64,000 nucleotides of DNA, from the NCBI GenBank assembly GCA_963714145.1, contig OY970235.1, positions 9,796,001 to 9,860,000 on the forward strand, in the 5' to 3' direction. Both the position numbers and the translations under genes were made by a program. The stretch comes from JBBWZH01 sp035544115. GTDB lineage: Bacteria; Actinomycetota; Actinomycetes; Mycobacteriales; CADCTP01. This document shows, in pieces, positions 8,493 through 19,035 of the stretch; the stretch's first letter is position 1, and each line of letters begins with the position of its first letter. Below the pieces are notes generated by a model, which was not told the DNA's origin, made no database searches, and saw only the letters and a program-made list of their open reading frames with translations.

Positions 8493-11400
8493 ATGCTGCT
8501 CCGCGCAGGCGCTCGTACCGCGATGATCAAGACTCGGATCGCGGTGGTGGTCGCGGCCGTGCTGGTGGCCGGCACGGTCACCGGCAGCGGCGGGCCGGCC
8601 GGGCCGGCCCAGGCGCCGGCGGCCGAGGCGGTCGCGTTCACCCCGAACTGCTCGGCCGCCGACAGCGGCGCCGGCGTCGCGCTGGCCGGCGGCCGGCCGC
8701 GGCTGGACGCCTCCGGCGCCGCCTACCAGGCGCGGCTGGCTCCGGCCGCCGCCACCGCCAAGCCGACGACGGTGGCGTACGCCGGCGCCAAGCTGGTGGT
8801 CGGCCCTAGGGCGGCCGCGGAGCCCGTCACCGTTGGCATCACCCCGTTGACCGAGGCCGAGCTGCCCGAGCTGGACCCCGGCATGAGCAACGTGACCGAG
8901 GGCCCACAGGCTGGCTACCGGTTCACCCCGCACCCGTACGAGTTCACCGAGCCGGTCGAGGTGAGCCTGCCGTACGACGCCGCGGCCGCGGCCGCGGCGA
9001 CCAGCCTGCAGGACGTCTTCACGTTCTACTACGACGAGGCGGCCTCCTGCTGGCGCCCGCTGGAGCGGGTCGCGGTGGACGAGCAGGCGCACACGATCGT
9101 CTCCCGCACCGACCACTTCACCGACATGATCAACGCCACGGTCACGGTGCCGGACCTGCCGGAGGGCGGGTCGTTCGACCCGACCCAGATCAAGGGCATC
9201 CAGGCCGGCGACCCGGGCGCGGCGGTGAGCCAGATCGCGACGCCGGGCGCGACCAACGCCGGCGACGCCCGGCTCGGTTACCCGATCCAGATCCCGCCGG
9301 GTCGGGCGGGCATGCAGCCCAACCTCGGCGTGTCCTACAGCTCGGCGGGCGGGAACAGCTGGCTCGGCATGGGCTGGGACGTCCCCATGCCGGCGATCAC
9401 AGTGGACACCCGGTGGGGGGTGCCGCGCTACAACAGCGGCCTGGAGACCGAGACGTACCTGATGGGCGGGCAGCAACTCAGCCCGGTGGCGCACCGGGGC
9501 CCGCTCGTGGCCAGGTCGGCGGACAAGGTCTTCCACACCCGGATCGAGGGGGGCTTCCAGCAGGTCGTCCGGCACGGCGCCACGCCTGCGGACTACAGCT
9601 GGGAGGTCACCGACAAGTCGGGCACCCGCTACCTGTACGGCGGGACACCCGAGGCGACCCTCGCCGACGACGCCGGCCACATCTTCCAGTGGGCCCTGCG
9701 CGAGGTGCGCGACCTGCACAACAACTTCATGCGCTACCAGACCGTCCGGCAGGCCGACCTCGGCGTGCCGACCGGTGGCTCGGTGCTGGGCCGCGCGCTG
9801 TACCCGAAGCAGATCACCTACACCGGCGCCGGTGACACCGACGGCCCCTACACGGTCACGTTCATCCGGGACCGGGAGTTGGGCGAGCCGCGCCGGCCGG
9901 ACGTCACGATCGACGCCCGCGGCGGGTTCAAGCGGGTGACCGCCGACCTGCTGCGCCGGATCGAGGTCAAGTTCAACGGCGCCCTGGTCCGCAAGTACGA
10001 GCTGGCCTACCAGACCGGGGCGTTCGGCAAGACGCTGCTGCGGTCGGTGTCGCAGTTCGGCGAGGACGGCCGGCTGTTCAACACCCACACGTTCGACTAC
10101 TTCGACGACATCCGGGACGCCGCCGGCGCCTACCAGGCCTTCGGTGAGGTGGCCTGGAACTCGCCGGACGACAACCTCCGCAACGGTGCGGTGGCCACCG
10201 TCGGCGGCGGCGCGGGCGAGGTCGGCGCGCTCGGCGGCAGCACCAGCACCAGCGTCGGCGGGCACCTCTACGTCGGCTTCGGCGTCAGCCGGTCGAAGTC
10301 CGGCTCGGTGGGGGTCAAGGCCGGCTTCAGCGAGGGCGAGGACACCGGGCTGCTGGCACTGGTCGATGTGGACGGTGACAACCTGCCGGACAAGGTGTTC
10401 CGCGGCGGCGGCGGGGTGGTCTACCGGAAGAACCTGTCCACCCCGACCGGCCAGCCCCGGTTCGCCGACAGCGTCGCACCGCTGCGCAACCTGCCCGGCA
10501 TCCTGTCCGAGAGCAGCAGCACGCTCACCGTCGGGGTCGAGGCCTACCCGGGCCCGGCCGCGATCCAACTGGACCATGTGGACACCGTCAGCACCACCGA
10601 CCGGTACTTCACCGACGTCAACGGTGACGGGATCAGCGACCTGGTCAACGGCGGCGGGGTGTTGTTCGGCCGGGTCGGCCCGGACGGCGCGCCGGTGTAC
10701 GGCCTGTCCGCCGACACCCCGGTGCCGGTGGGTTCCGCCCCGATCGACGCCGGCGACGTCCTCGGTGACTTCGGCGCCGCCCGCGAGCGGCAGATCGACT
10801 CGCATCCGCTGATCGACTCGGTGCGCCGCTGGGTGGCGCCGTTCGACGGCACGGTCCGGGTGGACGGCCCGGTGCGGCTGGTCCAGGACACCAGCCCGGA
10901 GCGGGCCGCGTACACCAAGGCCGACGGGGTCCGGGTGGCGATCCAGCACGAGGGCAGCGAGCTGTTCGCGCTGCTGGTCGGGCCGACGGACTACACGCCG
11001 CACACCCCGGACGGGGTGGGCGCCATCGCCGTGCACCGCGGCGACCGGCTCTACTTCCGGGTGCAGTCCCGGTTCGACGGGGCGTTCGACCAGGTGGCCT
11101 GGGATCCGCAGGTGTCCTATGTGGACGTTGCGGACCCGACCGACGTGAACGGGCTGAGCCCGTACCGGTACCGCGCTTCGACCGACTTCACCCTCGGCGG
11201 GCGGGCCTCGACGGTGGCCGTGCCGGTGACCGGCACGCTGCACCTGTCCGGCGCGCTGACCAAGCCGGCGGTCACCACCGACGACGTGACCGCGGTCGTC
11301 ACCCGCAACGGCGCGACCGTCTTCACCCAGACGCTGCCGGCCGCCCAGACCGGGCAGATCCCGGTGGACGCGGACATCCCGGTGGAGCGGGGCCAGCAGC

Positions 11401-14400
11401 TGCAGTGGCGGATCCAGGTGGACTCGCCGATAGACCTGGCCCGGCTGGACTGGACCCCGGTCGCCGAATACACCGCGGCCGAGGGCGTGCCGCGGCTGAT
11501 CGACGAGAACGGCAACGCGATCCTGCGGGTGGAGCCGCCGTACGTCGTCGACATGTACCCGGTGGACACCCTGACGGCGCCGCAGCAGTCGTTCACCGCC
11601 CCGGCCAGCGGGACGCTCATGGTCGTCCCGAGCCTCGCGGTCGAGGCCGGCGACACCACCACCGACGGCCGGGTGGTGTTCACGGTCAAGCGGCGCGGCG
11701 CGCTCCTCGGCAAGCAGGTGATCACCATCACCGACGGCCAGGTCCCGGCCGACCTGCCGCTCACCGCTCCGGTCGAGGCCGGCGACGAGTTGTTCTTCGA
11801 CTTCAGCACGCTCGACCCCGACCTCGCCACGCACCTGGCCGGCCAGTCGGTGCAGGCCGGGTTCGACGCCGAGACCCTCGCGCCGGTGCCCAGCGCGCTG
11901 CACAGCGCGGCGCCGGAGGGCGCGTTCCCGCAGCCGTACCGCGGCTGGGCGGCAATCGGCTACAACGGCAACCGGGACCGGGCCACCGCGGCGATCGCGC
12001 AGGGCGACCTGGTCGTCGACGAGCACTACAAGGACCAGCTGCCGACCAGTGTGGACCCGCAACGGGACCAGGACGCGTTCGCGGCCGACCCGCGGATCAC
12101 CCCGCCGAAGTTCGTGCAGTTCGCGCCCGCTCCGGCGGACCGCCGGTGGGAGGCCGGCGACTCCTCCTGGATCACCGGTGCCGGGGCGAGCAGTTCCCGG
12201 CTGGGCGGGCAGTCGGTCAACGTGCCGACCGCCGCCGACTTCGACAACGTGACCGGCGTGCCCCGGGTGGCGCGGTCGACGCAGATCTCACTGACCGGCT
12301 CCGTCGGCGGTGACATCGGCTCCATCGGTGGCAGCATCGCCACCGGCGACAGCACCAGCGAGCTGGACTACCTCGACCTCAACGGCGACCGGTTCCCCGA
12401 CCTGGTCGGGTCCGGCGGGGTGCAGTACACCGACCCGACCGGCCAGCTCGGCGGCACCCGCGGGTCCGTTCCGGACGGCGCCGCCCGCAAGTCGCACACC
12501 AGCGCCGGCAACGTCAGCGCCGGCAGCGCCGCCCGCACCATCGCCACCGGCCGCGGCAACGCCGCGCCGACCGGGAACGGGGCGGCCAACACGTCCGAGT
12601 CCGGCAACGACATGCCACCACTCGGCGTGGGCGGCAGCCACGGCACGGGCTCCGCGAGCGGCACGTTCGACCTGCTCGACATCAACGGCGACGGCCTGCC
12701 CGACCGGGTCTACGCCGACGGCCGGGCCGCGCTGAACCTCGGCTACCGGTTCGCCGCGCCCGAGCCGTGGCCGGGCGGCCCGCTGAACGACGGCCGGAGC
12801 ACCCGCAACGGCCTGAACATCGGGTTCAACACCGACTTCTACGGGTTCGCCGGCGGCGCGTCGTTCAGCTCGGGCCGCAGCACGTCGCGGGCCAGCCTGG
12901 CCGACGTCAACGGCGACGGGCTGGTCGACCGGGTGTTCGAGGGCAGCCCGCTGCGGGTGGCGCTCAACACCGGCACCGGCTTCGCCGCGCCCGTCCCGTT
13001 CTTCGGCGGGCTGTCCGGGCTGACCGCCGACGTCAACTCCAGCCTCGGCGGCGGCGCCTACTTCACCTTCAGCTTCTGCTTCCTGGTGATCGCCGGCTGC
13101 GTGATCGTCAACCCCGGCGCGGACGTCTCCACCGGCGCCAGCCGGTCCGAGCAGGCGCTGCGGGACATCAACGGCGACGGCTTCGCCGACCAGCTGCGGT
13201 CCACGAAGGACAGTGAGCTGGTGGTCGCGGCGAACCGGACCGGCCGCACCAACCTGCTCAAGTCGGTCCGCCGGCCGCTCGGGTCCCGGATCGATCTGGA
13301 CTACGCCCGCGACGGCAACACCTACGACCAGCCCGAGTCCCGGTTCGTGCTGTCCCGGGTCGCCGTCGACGACGGCCGCCCCGGCGATGGGCAGGACGTG
13401 CAACTGTCCACATACCGCTACGCAGGCGGCGTGTCCGACCGGCTGGAGCGGGAGTTCCGCGGCTACCGGACGGTGGTCACCGAGCAGCGCGACCGCAGCG
13501 CCGCCGACGCCGTCTTCCGTACCATCACCGCCGAGTACCGCACCGACAGCCACTACACCCAGGGCCTGCTCGCCCGGCAGGTGACCGCCGACGGGGCGGG
13601 CCGGCCGTTCACCGAGACCGAGAACACCTACGACCTGCGAGACGTGGACAGGCCGAGCGCGTCCGCGGACCCGGCCAGCACCTCCGCGACGATCTTCCCC
13701 CAGTTGGTCCGCACCGACCAGCGGTTCTACGAGGGTCAGCCGACGCCGGCCAAGTCCACCCACACCGACATGTCGTACGACGATGTCGGCAACCTGACCC
13801 GGTCGCTGGACGTGGGCGAGCCCGGCCCGGCCGACGACGTCGAGACGAAGATCCGGTACAGCGTGGAGAGCGGCTTCTGCCGCGACTTCTACCTGCTCGG
13901 CACCCCGCAGCTGATCCAGGTCCGCGGCGGCGGTGTGCTGCTCCGGCAGCGCGAGTCCACTGTGGAATGCCGGACCGGGGACGTGGTCCGGCACCGGGCG
14001 CTGCTGGCAGACGGCACCGGCGTGGTCACCGACTTCACCCACTTCGACAACGGCAACGTCGAGTCGGTCACCTACCCACCGAACGCGAAGAACCAGCGCT
14101 ACCGGGTCGACTACCAGTACGACCCGACGGTGTCGACGTACCCGACCCTGATCAAGGACATCTTCGGCCTGCAGTCCACCTCCACCTACAACCTGAAGTA
14201 CGGCCGGCTGGAGACCAGCACCGACCAGAACAACCAGGTGCTCCGGCAGAGCTACGACACCGTCGGCCGGCTGGCGTCGGTCGTCGGCCCGCGCGAGGCC
14301 GGCGATTCCCGCCCGACGATCGCCTTCGAGTACCACCCCGAGGCCGCGGTGCCGTACGCGGTGACCCGGCACGCCGACCGGGAGGCCGACGGCCGGCTGC

Positions 14401-17400
14401 GCACCGACACGATCGACACGATCGCCTTCGCCGACGGGCTCGGCCGGATCGTGCAGACCAAGAAGGACGCGACGGTGGCGACGGCGCCGGGAGCGGCGGC
14501 GGCCGACGTGATGACCGTCTCCGGCCGGAGCGTGTTCGACTCGCTCGGCCGCGCGGTCGAGCAGACGTTCCCGATCACCGAGCCGAAGGGCGCCGCCAAC
14601 ACGCGGCTCAACCCGGCCGTCGACACCGCCCCGCCCACCCGGGTCAGCTACGACATCCTGGACCGTCCACTCAGGACGGTCCTGGCGGACGGCTCGGTGT
14701 CCTCCGCCGCCTACGGGTTCGGCGCCGATCGCGCCGGTGTCACCCAGCTCGAGACCGCGGTGACCGACGCCAAGGGAAACGTCAAGCGCAGCTTCCGGGA
14801 CATCCGGCAGCAGATCACCGCGGTCCGGGAGGCCAACCCGGCCGGCAACCAGCCGACGATCTGGACCAGCTACGACTACGACCCGCTCGGCCAGATCGTC
14901 AAGGTCACCGACGACCGCGGCAACCTGACCACCTCGGCATACGACAACCTCGGTCGCCGGACGGTCCTCAGCACCCCCGACACCGGCCGGACCGAGACCG
15001 TCTACGACCGCGCCAACAACCCGGTCCGGAAGATCACCGCCGTCCTCGGGGCCGCTGGCCAGTCCGTCGAGTACGACCACGATTTCACCCGGATGACCGC
15101 GGTCCGCTACCCGACCTTCCCGGCGAACAACGTCACCTACACCTACGGGGCGCCGGGCGCCGCCGCCAACGGCGCCGGCCGGGTCGTCAAGGTGGACGAC
15201 GCCGCCGGCTCGATGGCCCGGGAGTACGGCCAGCTCGGTGAGATCACCAAGGAGACCCGGACCGTCAAGGGTGTCCTGAGCCGCGACACCGCCTACACCA
15301 CCCAGTACCGGTACGACTCGTTCAACCGGATGCTGCAGCTGACGTACCCGGACGGCGAGGTGCTGTCCTATCGCTACAACAGCGGCGGGCTGGTCGACAA
15401 GGCGACCGGGGTCAAGGCCGGCCACACGTACCCTTACCTGAAGCGCCTGGACTACGACAAGTTCGAGCAGCGGCTGCTGCTGGAACCCGGCAACGGCACG
15501 AAGACGACCTACACCTACGGCGCCGAGGACCGCCGGCTGACGACCTTGGAGTCCGTGCTGCCGCACGGCGAGACGTTCCAGAACCAGAGCTACCAGTACG
15601 ACGACGTCGGCAACATCACCGCGACCAGCAACGACGTCGCCTTCCCCGACCACCGCACCGACTCACCCGACATCGGCGGCCCGAGCACCCAGACGTTCGG
15701 CTACGACGACCTGTACCGGCTGACCAGCTCGCAGGGCCAGTTCAAGCCCAGCCGGGACAAGACCGACGCGTACCAGGTGTCGATGGCGTACGACTCGGTC
15801 AACAACATCACGACCAAGAACCAGCAGCACGACATCACCGACGTGCGCGGCCTGGTCCCGCCGGCCGGCAACTACGCCAACGCGTACGCCTACGCGGGCA
15901 CCCAGCCGCACGCGCCGAGCGCGGTCGGGCCGCTGTCCCTGCGGTACGACGCCAACGGGAACCTGATCAGCCGCACCGACACCGGCCCGGGCGGGCGTCG
16001 CCGGCAGCAGGTCTGGGACGAGGAGAACCGGCTCGCCTGCACCGACGAGGGCAGCCCCACCGCGCCCACGATCGGGCAGAACCCGGCCGCCTGCGAGCAC
16101 GTCGGGCACGACGGCGTCCGCTTCATCTACGACGCCCAGGGCGAGCGGGTCGTCAAGGACGCCGGCTCCTCCAGCAAGGTCAGCATCTACCCGAGCCAGA
16201 CGTTCTCCCAGCGTGGCGGCGCGGCGTTCAAGCACATCTTCATCGGGCCCAGCCGGCTGGTCTCGAAGATGGTCGAGTCCGATCACGACACCGAGAAGAA
16301 CCAGTTCTACTTCCACCCCGACCACCTCGGCTCGACCGCCTACGGCACCGACGAGAAGGGTCGGCTGGTCGACCACCAGCAGTACTTCCCGTCCGGCGAG
16401 ACCTGGGTGGACGAGACCCGGGCCGAGCCGACCCCGTACCAGTTCTCCGGCAAGGAGCTCGACCCCGAGACCGGCCTCTACTACTTCGGCGCCCGCTACT
16501 ACGACCCGGTCACCAGCATCTGGCAGTCCGCCGACCCGATCGTCGCGTCCTATCTGGACGGAGCGCCCAACGCCGGCGTCTACTCACCGGTCAACCTGTC
16601 GGCGTACACCTACGCCGACAACCGTCCCACCGTCGTCACCGACCCGACCGGCGAGTGGACCTGGTCCGGGGTCGCCAAGGGAGCGGGCTACGCCGTGCTC
16701 GGGGGCGCCGCCGTCGTCGGCACGATCGCGCTGATCGGCCTCGTCAGCGTGCCGGCGGCGGCCGCCGCGACCGGTGCCGCGGTCGTCTACGGCGCGTACA
16801 CCGGCACGGTGCTGGCCACCGAACTGGTCACCGGGAAGGACTGGGACACCGGCCGGGAGCTCACCGAGGACGAGAACTCCCAGAACATCGGCGCCGCGGG
16901 CGTCGTGGTCATCACGTTGGGCGCCGGGAAGGTGTTCGCCGCCCGGCGGGCCGCGGCCGCCCCTCGTCCCCCGGTCACCGAAGGCGCTGCCCGCCCCGGC
17001 GCCGGCGCCCCCACGGCGCCGGCCGCGGAGGCCGCCGCGGAGGGCGCCGGCCCGGCCGCGGAGGGCGCCGGCGCGGCCGCGGAGCAAGCCGCTGCCGTAC
17101 GCGTAGTCGATCCGGCCGCCCGGCGAGTGCCGCTGCGGGTGGCGACCCAACGGGCGATCCAGGACGCTGCGCCGAAGACACCGGATGGAGATTTCATCGA
17201 TCCGAACACTGGTAGGGTCGTGCCCCGCAATGGGCCGTGGGACTACGGTCACAGGCCAGGCTTCGAGTGGTGGCGCACTCAGCAGCGGGCGCGCGAGGAA
17301 GGTTGGACGAGACGCCAGGTGATCGAGTACGAGAACGATCCCGCCCATTACCAGATCGAGGACCGCGGCTCCAACCGAGGCCACCGCTACGAGATGCCAC

Positions 17401-17411
17401 GCGATGACTGA
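8493..17411 (+). CDS. SpvB/RHS-repeat polymorphic toxin with C-terminal GH-E nuclease
   Basis: This 2972 aa secreted protein starts at the ATG at 8493, eight bases after GGAGG; a GTG nine bases upstream is less well placed. A signal peptide (MIKTRIAVVVAAVLVAGTV) leads into a SpvB-type domain near residues 250-400 (RLGYPIQIPPGRAGMQPNLG and SYSSAGGNSWLGMGWD). FG-GAP-like repeats with DVDGD, DVNGDG and DINGDG motifs follow, then many RHS/YD repeats. The RHS core is near 2600-2690 (FHPDHLGSTAYGTD, YYFGARYYDP). A DPTG pretoxin motif and a hydrophobic segment (about 2730-2775) come next. The last 80 residues contain the GH..E pattern (WDYGHRPGFEWWRTQQRAR, then VIEYENDPAHYQIED), which fits the GH-E group of HNH/Endo VII nucleases. 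The RHS shell is known to cage and deliver such toxins. The downstream gene overlaps and is its likely immunity partner. Confidence 0.9.
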   Translation: MLLRAGARTAMIKTRIAVVVAAVLVAGTVTGSGGPAGPAQAPAAEAVAFTPNCSAADSGAGVALAGGRPRLDASGAAYQARLAPAAATAKPTTVAYAGAKLVVGPRAAAEPVTVGITPLTEAELPELDPGMSNVTEGPQAGYRFTPHPYEFTEPVEVSLPYDAAAAAAATSLQDVFTFYYDEAASCWRPLERVAVDEQAHTIVSRTDHFTDMINATVTVPDLPEGGSFDPTQIKGIQAGDPGAAVSQIATPGATNAGDARLGYPIQIPPGRAGMQPNLGVSYSSAGGNSWLGMGWDVPMPAITVDTRWGVPRYNSGLETETYLMGGQQLSPVAHRGPLVARSADKVFHTRIEGGFQQVVRHGATPADYSWEVTDKSGTRYLYGGTPEATLADDAGHIFQWALREVRDLHNNFMRYQTVRQADLGVPTGGSVLGRALYPKQITYTGAGDTDGPYTVTFIRDRELGEPRRPDVTIDARGGFKRVTADLLRRIEVKFNGALVRKYELAYQTGAFGKTLLRSVSQFGEDGRLFNTHTFDYFDDIRDAAGAYQAFGEVAWNSPDDNLRNGAVATVGGGAGEVGALGGSTSTSVGGHLYVGFGVSRSKSGSVGVKAGFSEGEDTGLLALVDVDGDNLPDKVFRGGGGVVYRKNLSTPTGQPRFADSVAPLRNLPGILSESSSTLTVGVEAYPGPAAIQLDHVDTVSTTDRYFTDVNGDGISDLVNGGGVLFGRVGPDGAPVYGLSADTPVPVGSAPIDAGDVLGDFGAARERQIDSHPLIDSVRRWVAPFDGTVRVDGPVRLVQDTSPERAAYTKADGVRVAIQHEGSELFALLVGPTDYTPHTPDGVGAIAVHRGDRLYFRVQSRFDGAFDQVAWDPQVSYVDVADPTDVNGLSPYRYRASTDFTLGGRASTVAVPVTGTLHLSGALTKPAVTTDDVTAVVTRNGATVFTQTLPAAQTGQIPVDADIPVERGQQLQWRIQVDSPIDLARLDWTPVAEYTAAEGVPRLIDENGNAILRVEPPYVVDMYPVDTLTAPQQSFTAPASGTLMVVPSLAVEAGDTTTDGRVVFTVKRRGALLGKQVITITDGQVPADLPLTAPVEAGDELFFDFSTLDPDLATHLAGQSVQAGFDAETLAPVPSALHSAAPEGAFPQPYRGWAAIGYNGNRDRATAAIAQGDLVVDEHYKDQLPTSVDPQRDQDAFAADPRITPPKFVQFAPAPADRRWEAGDSSWITGAGASSSRLGGQSVNVPTAADFDNVTGVPRVARSTQISLTGSVGGDIGSIGGSIATGDSTSELDYLDLNGDRFPDLVGSGGVQYTDPTGQLGGTRGSVPDGAARKSHTSAGNVSAGSAARTIATGRGNAAPTGNGAANTSESGNDMPPLGVGGSHGTGSASGTFDLLDINGDGLPDRVYADGRAALNLGYRFAAPEPWPGGPLNDGRSTRNGLNIGFNTDFYGFAGGASFSSGRSTSRASLADVNGDGLVDRVFEGSPLRVALNTGTGFAAPVPFFGGLSGLTADVNSSLGGGAYFTFSFCFLVIAGCVIVNPGADVSTGASRSEQALRDINGDGFADQLRSTKDSELVVAANRTGRTNLLKSVRRPLGSRIDLDYARDGNTYDQPESRFVLSRVAVDDGRPGDGQDVQLSTYRYAGGVSDRLEREFRGYRTVVTEQRDRSAADAVFRTITAEYRTDSHYTQGLLARQVTADGAGRPFTETENTYDLRDVDRPSASADPASTSATIFPQLVRTDQRFYEGQPTPAKSTHTDMSYDDVGNLTRSLDVGEPGPADDVETKIRYSVESGFCRDFYLLGTPQLIQVRGGGVLLRQRESTVECRTGDVVRHRALLADGTGVVTDFTHFDNGNVESVTYPPNAKNQRYRVDYQYDPTVSTYPTLIKDIFGLQSTSTYNLKYGRLETSTDQNNQVLRQSYDTVGRLASVVGPREAGDSRPTIAFEYHPEAAVPYAVTRHADREADGRLRTDTIDTIAFADGLGRIVQTKKDATVATAPGAAAADVMTVSGRSVFDSLGRAVEQTFPITEPKGAANTRLNPAVDTAPPTRVSYDILDRPLRTVLADGSVSSAAYGFGADRAGVTQLETAVTDAKGNVKRSFRDIRQQITAVREANPAGNQPTIWTSYDYDPLGQIVKVTDDRGNLTTSAYDNLGRRTVLSTPDTGRTETVYDRANNPVRKITAVLGAAGQSVEYDHDFTRMTAVRYPTFPANNVTYTYGAPGAAANGAGRVVKVDDAAGSMAREYGQLGEITKETRTVKGVLSRDTAYTTQYRYDSFNRMLQLTYPDGEVLSYRYNSGGLVDKATGVKAGHTYPYLKRLDYDKFEQRLLLEPGNGTKTTYTYGAEDRRLTTLESVLPHGETFQNQSYQYDDVGNITATSNDVAFPDHRTDSPDIGGPSTQTFGYDDLYRLTSSQGQFKPSRDKTDAYQVSMAYDSVNNITTKNQQHDITDVRGLVPPAGNYANAYAYAGTQPHAPSAVGPLSLRYDANGNLISRTDTGPGGRRRQQVWDEENRLACTDEGSPTAPTIGQNPAACEHVGHDGVRFIYDAQGERVVKDAGSSSKVSIYPSQTFSQRGGAAFKHIFIGPSRLVSKMVESDHDTEKNQFYFHPDHLGSTAYGTDEKGRLVDHQQYFPSGETWVDETRAEPTPYQFSGKELDPETGLYYFGARYYDPVTSIWQSADPIVASYLDGAPNAGVYSPVNLSAYTYADNRPTVVTDPTGEWTWSGVAKGAGYAVLGGAAVVGTIALIGLVSVPAAAAATGAAVVYGAYTGTVLATELVTGKDWDTGRELTEDENSQNIGAAGVVVITLGAGKVFAARRAAAAPRPPVTEGAARPGAGAPTAPAAEAAAEGAGPAAEGAGAAAEQAAAVRVVDPAARRVPLRVATQRAIQDAAPKTPDGDFIDPNTGRVVPRNGPWDYGHRPGFEWWRTQQRAREEGWTRRQVIEYENDPAHYQIEDRGSNRGHRYEMPRDD

Positions 17412-17803
17412 TGACTGACCCGGAGGGCAGGGTCCCGCTGCACTACGCGGCGATGGAGAACGACGTGTCGCGCGTCGAGGAACTCCTGGCCGCCGGTGCC
17501 AACCCCGAGAGTCCGGATCGACTGGGCTTCCGGCCGTTGCACCTGGCGGCACAGGAGGGGGCGGTCGACGCCGCCCGGGCGTTGCTCGACCACGCCGCCG
17601 ACGTCAACGCGGTCAACAGCTTCGGCAACACGCCGCTGTTCGTGGCCGTCTTCAACTCCAAGGGCCGCGGAGACTTCATCCAACTGCTGCGCGAGCGGGG
17701 TGCCGACCCGCTGGCGAAGAACAAGAGTGGCCAGACCCCGGTCGGGCTCGCTCGCCTGATCGGCAACTACGACGTAGCGCAGTACTTCACCGACGTGGCG
17801 TGA
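17411..17803 (+). CDS. Ankyrin-repeat immunity protein for the RHS nuclease
   Basis: This 130 aa soluble protein has about three to four ankyrin repeats: GRVPLHYAAMENDVSRVEEL, then GFRPLHLAAQEGAVDAARAL, GNTPLFVAVFNSKG and a last GQTPVGLARLIGN. Its ATG shares its A with the TGA stop of the toxin (TGATG), so the two are translationally coupled. Ankyrin proteins are a known immunity class beside polymorphic toxins, including HNH-type nucleases. The inferred role is to bind and block the GH-E domain in the producing cell. It has no signal peptide, as expected for immunity to a nuclease. Confidence 0.85.
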   Translation: MTDPEGRVPLHYAAMENDVSRVEELLAAGANPESPDRLGFRPLHLAAQEGAVDAARALLDHAADVNAVNSFGNTPLFVAVFNSKGRGDFIQLLRERGADPLAKNKSGQTPVGLARLIGNYDVAQYFTDVA

Positions 17804-17882
17804 CAGAGAGGAGCCTGCCCGGCTATCGGGACCTGGTCGAGGTGGCGCCGGGTCGGGGTAGCCATCCGCGAGCCGCTGCAGG

Positions 17883-18347
17883 TCAGCGGGTGTAGAGCCA
17901 GGTGGGGAGTTTGCGGCGTAGTCCGGCGATGCCGGCGGCGAGGGAGAGGATCGCACCGACGGTGAAGAGGGTCAGGCTGAGGCGGTCGGAGCCGAGTCGG
18001 TCGTCGCGGATATAGCGGGTGGGGTCGGCCGGGTTGTAGCGGACCCGGACGTTGTCGCCGACGCGCGGGTACGGGTTCCAGACGTAGTCCTCGATCTCGG
18101 CGCGCACCTGGTCGCCGGTGGCGGTGGTGAGCTCGACACTGACCCGGGCATGAGAGCCACGACCGACGAACTGCGTGTCGATACCGATGACCCGGGCGTC
18201 GGCGACCAGCGATCCGCCGCCCAGGTGGTGATCGCGGTCGTACCGGTCGGCCGCCGCTGCCGTGCACAGCAGCATGCAACTGAACGCGACGACCGCCGCC
18301 GCCCGCTGGGAGTGCACCGCCGCCCGGACGCGGCTCCACCAGCTCAC
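17883..18347 (-). CDS. DUF3592-like membrane protein
   Basis: The likely start is the GTG at 18347 (MSWWSRVRAAVHSQRAA), giving about 154 residues; the reading frame stays open upstream but is Arg-rich and non-coding. An N-terminal membrane helix (AAAVVAFSCMLLCTAAAA) precedes an extracytoplasmic beta-domain. That domain carries VNP/RVRYNPADPTRYI, the pattern of DUF3592 proteins. A second helix (LTLFTVGAILSLAAGIAGL) sits near the end. Function of the family is unknown. It faces the toxin operon tail to tail. The region 18348-18749 shows no gene I can support. Confidence 0.62.
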   Translation of the reverse strand: MSWWSRVRAAVHSQRAAAVVAFSCMLLCTAAAADRYDRDHHLGGGSLVADARVIGIDTQFVGRGSHARVSVELTTATGDQVRAEIEDYVWNPYPRVGDNVRVRYNPADPTRYIRDDRLGSDRLSLTLFTVGAILSLAAGIAGLRRKLPTWLYTR

Positions 18348-18749
18348 CCGCGGCGTGGCGCGCTGACCGGAGGGCCGTCGTACTTGTCGCGGCTCACGCC
18401 GCCGCGAGCGTCGCCGCCGCTGCCGCCTGCGGTGAGGCTGCCGGTCACCTGCCCGCGTCAACCAGCCCCACCCTTCACCGTGACCTGCCCGGCGCCGGTG
18501 CGCCAGCCACCCCATCGGCCATCGACCAGTTCGACTTAGCCACGCCCACGGCCGTCACGCACGCTGGACCACGGCCCAAACCCACCACGGTCGAACCCCC
18601 TGCCAGTGATCGGCGCAAACAGGTCGCTGAACGACAGGGGAGCAACGCACTCACATGCCACGTCTCGTAGAGCATCGTCGCGTTCCGGGATACATCCATG
18701 AGTTCACCGGAAGCGGCGAACACCCTCAAGCCGCCGAGCGCGTGCCTGC

Positions 18750-19035
18750 TCAGGTGAGGCCGGCGAGTTTGTAGAGGACGAGTGAGGCGGCGACGGCGAC
18801 GTTGAGGCTGTGGCCGGTGCCGATCATCGGGATCTCCACGACGTCGTCGAGCAGGTCGAGCGCGTCTGGTGGTAGGCCGGTCTGCTCGTGTCCGAGTACG
18901 ACGATGGTGCGCTGTCGTGCGGCGGGTAGGTCGGCCAGCCGGGTGGCGGCTTCGGCCAGTTCCACGCCCAGGACGTGGCTGCCGGCGTCGCGGTGACCGC
19001 GCAGCCGAGCATGGCTGGGTCCGCGGTGGTGCCGT
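18750..19035 (-). pseudogene. SpoU/TrmH-type RNA methyltransferase remnant
   Basis: The last 71 residues are clear SpoU methylase C-terminus (IVVLGHEQTGLPPDALDLL, then EIPMIGTGHSLNVAVAAS and VLYKLAGLT), including the AdoMet-binding knot. Upstream the same gene continues only in another frame, where a shifted version of GSHVLGVELAEAATRL can be recognised near 18985. The N-terminal half is absent. The short open frame could be translated but cannot make a whole enzyme. The 450 bases from 19036 to 19485 hold no convincing gene, only a minus-strand frame with one hydrophobic stretch. Confidence 0.7.

Noticed and set aside
8088..12062. A 1324-codon minus-strand frame opposite the RHS toxin, and a similar one at 12288-15653
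   Set aside because: Both mirror codon positions of the toxin gene, have no recognisable domains and no start site. They are antisense shadows.
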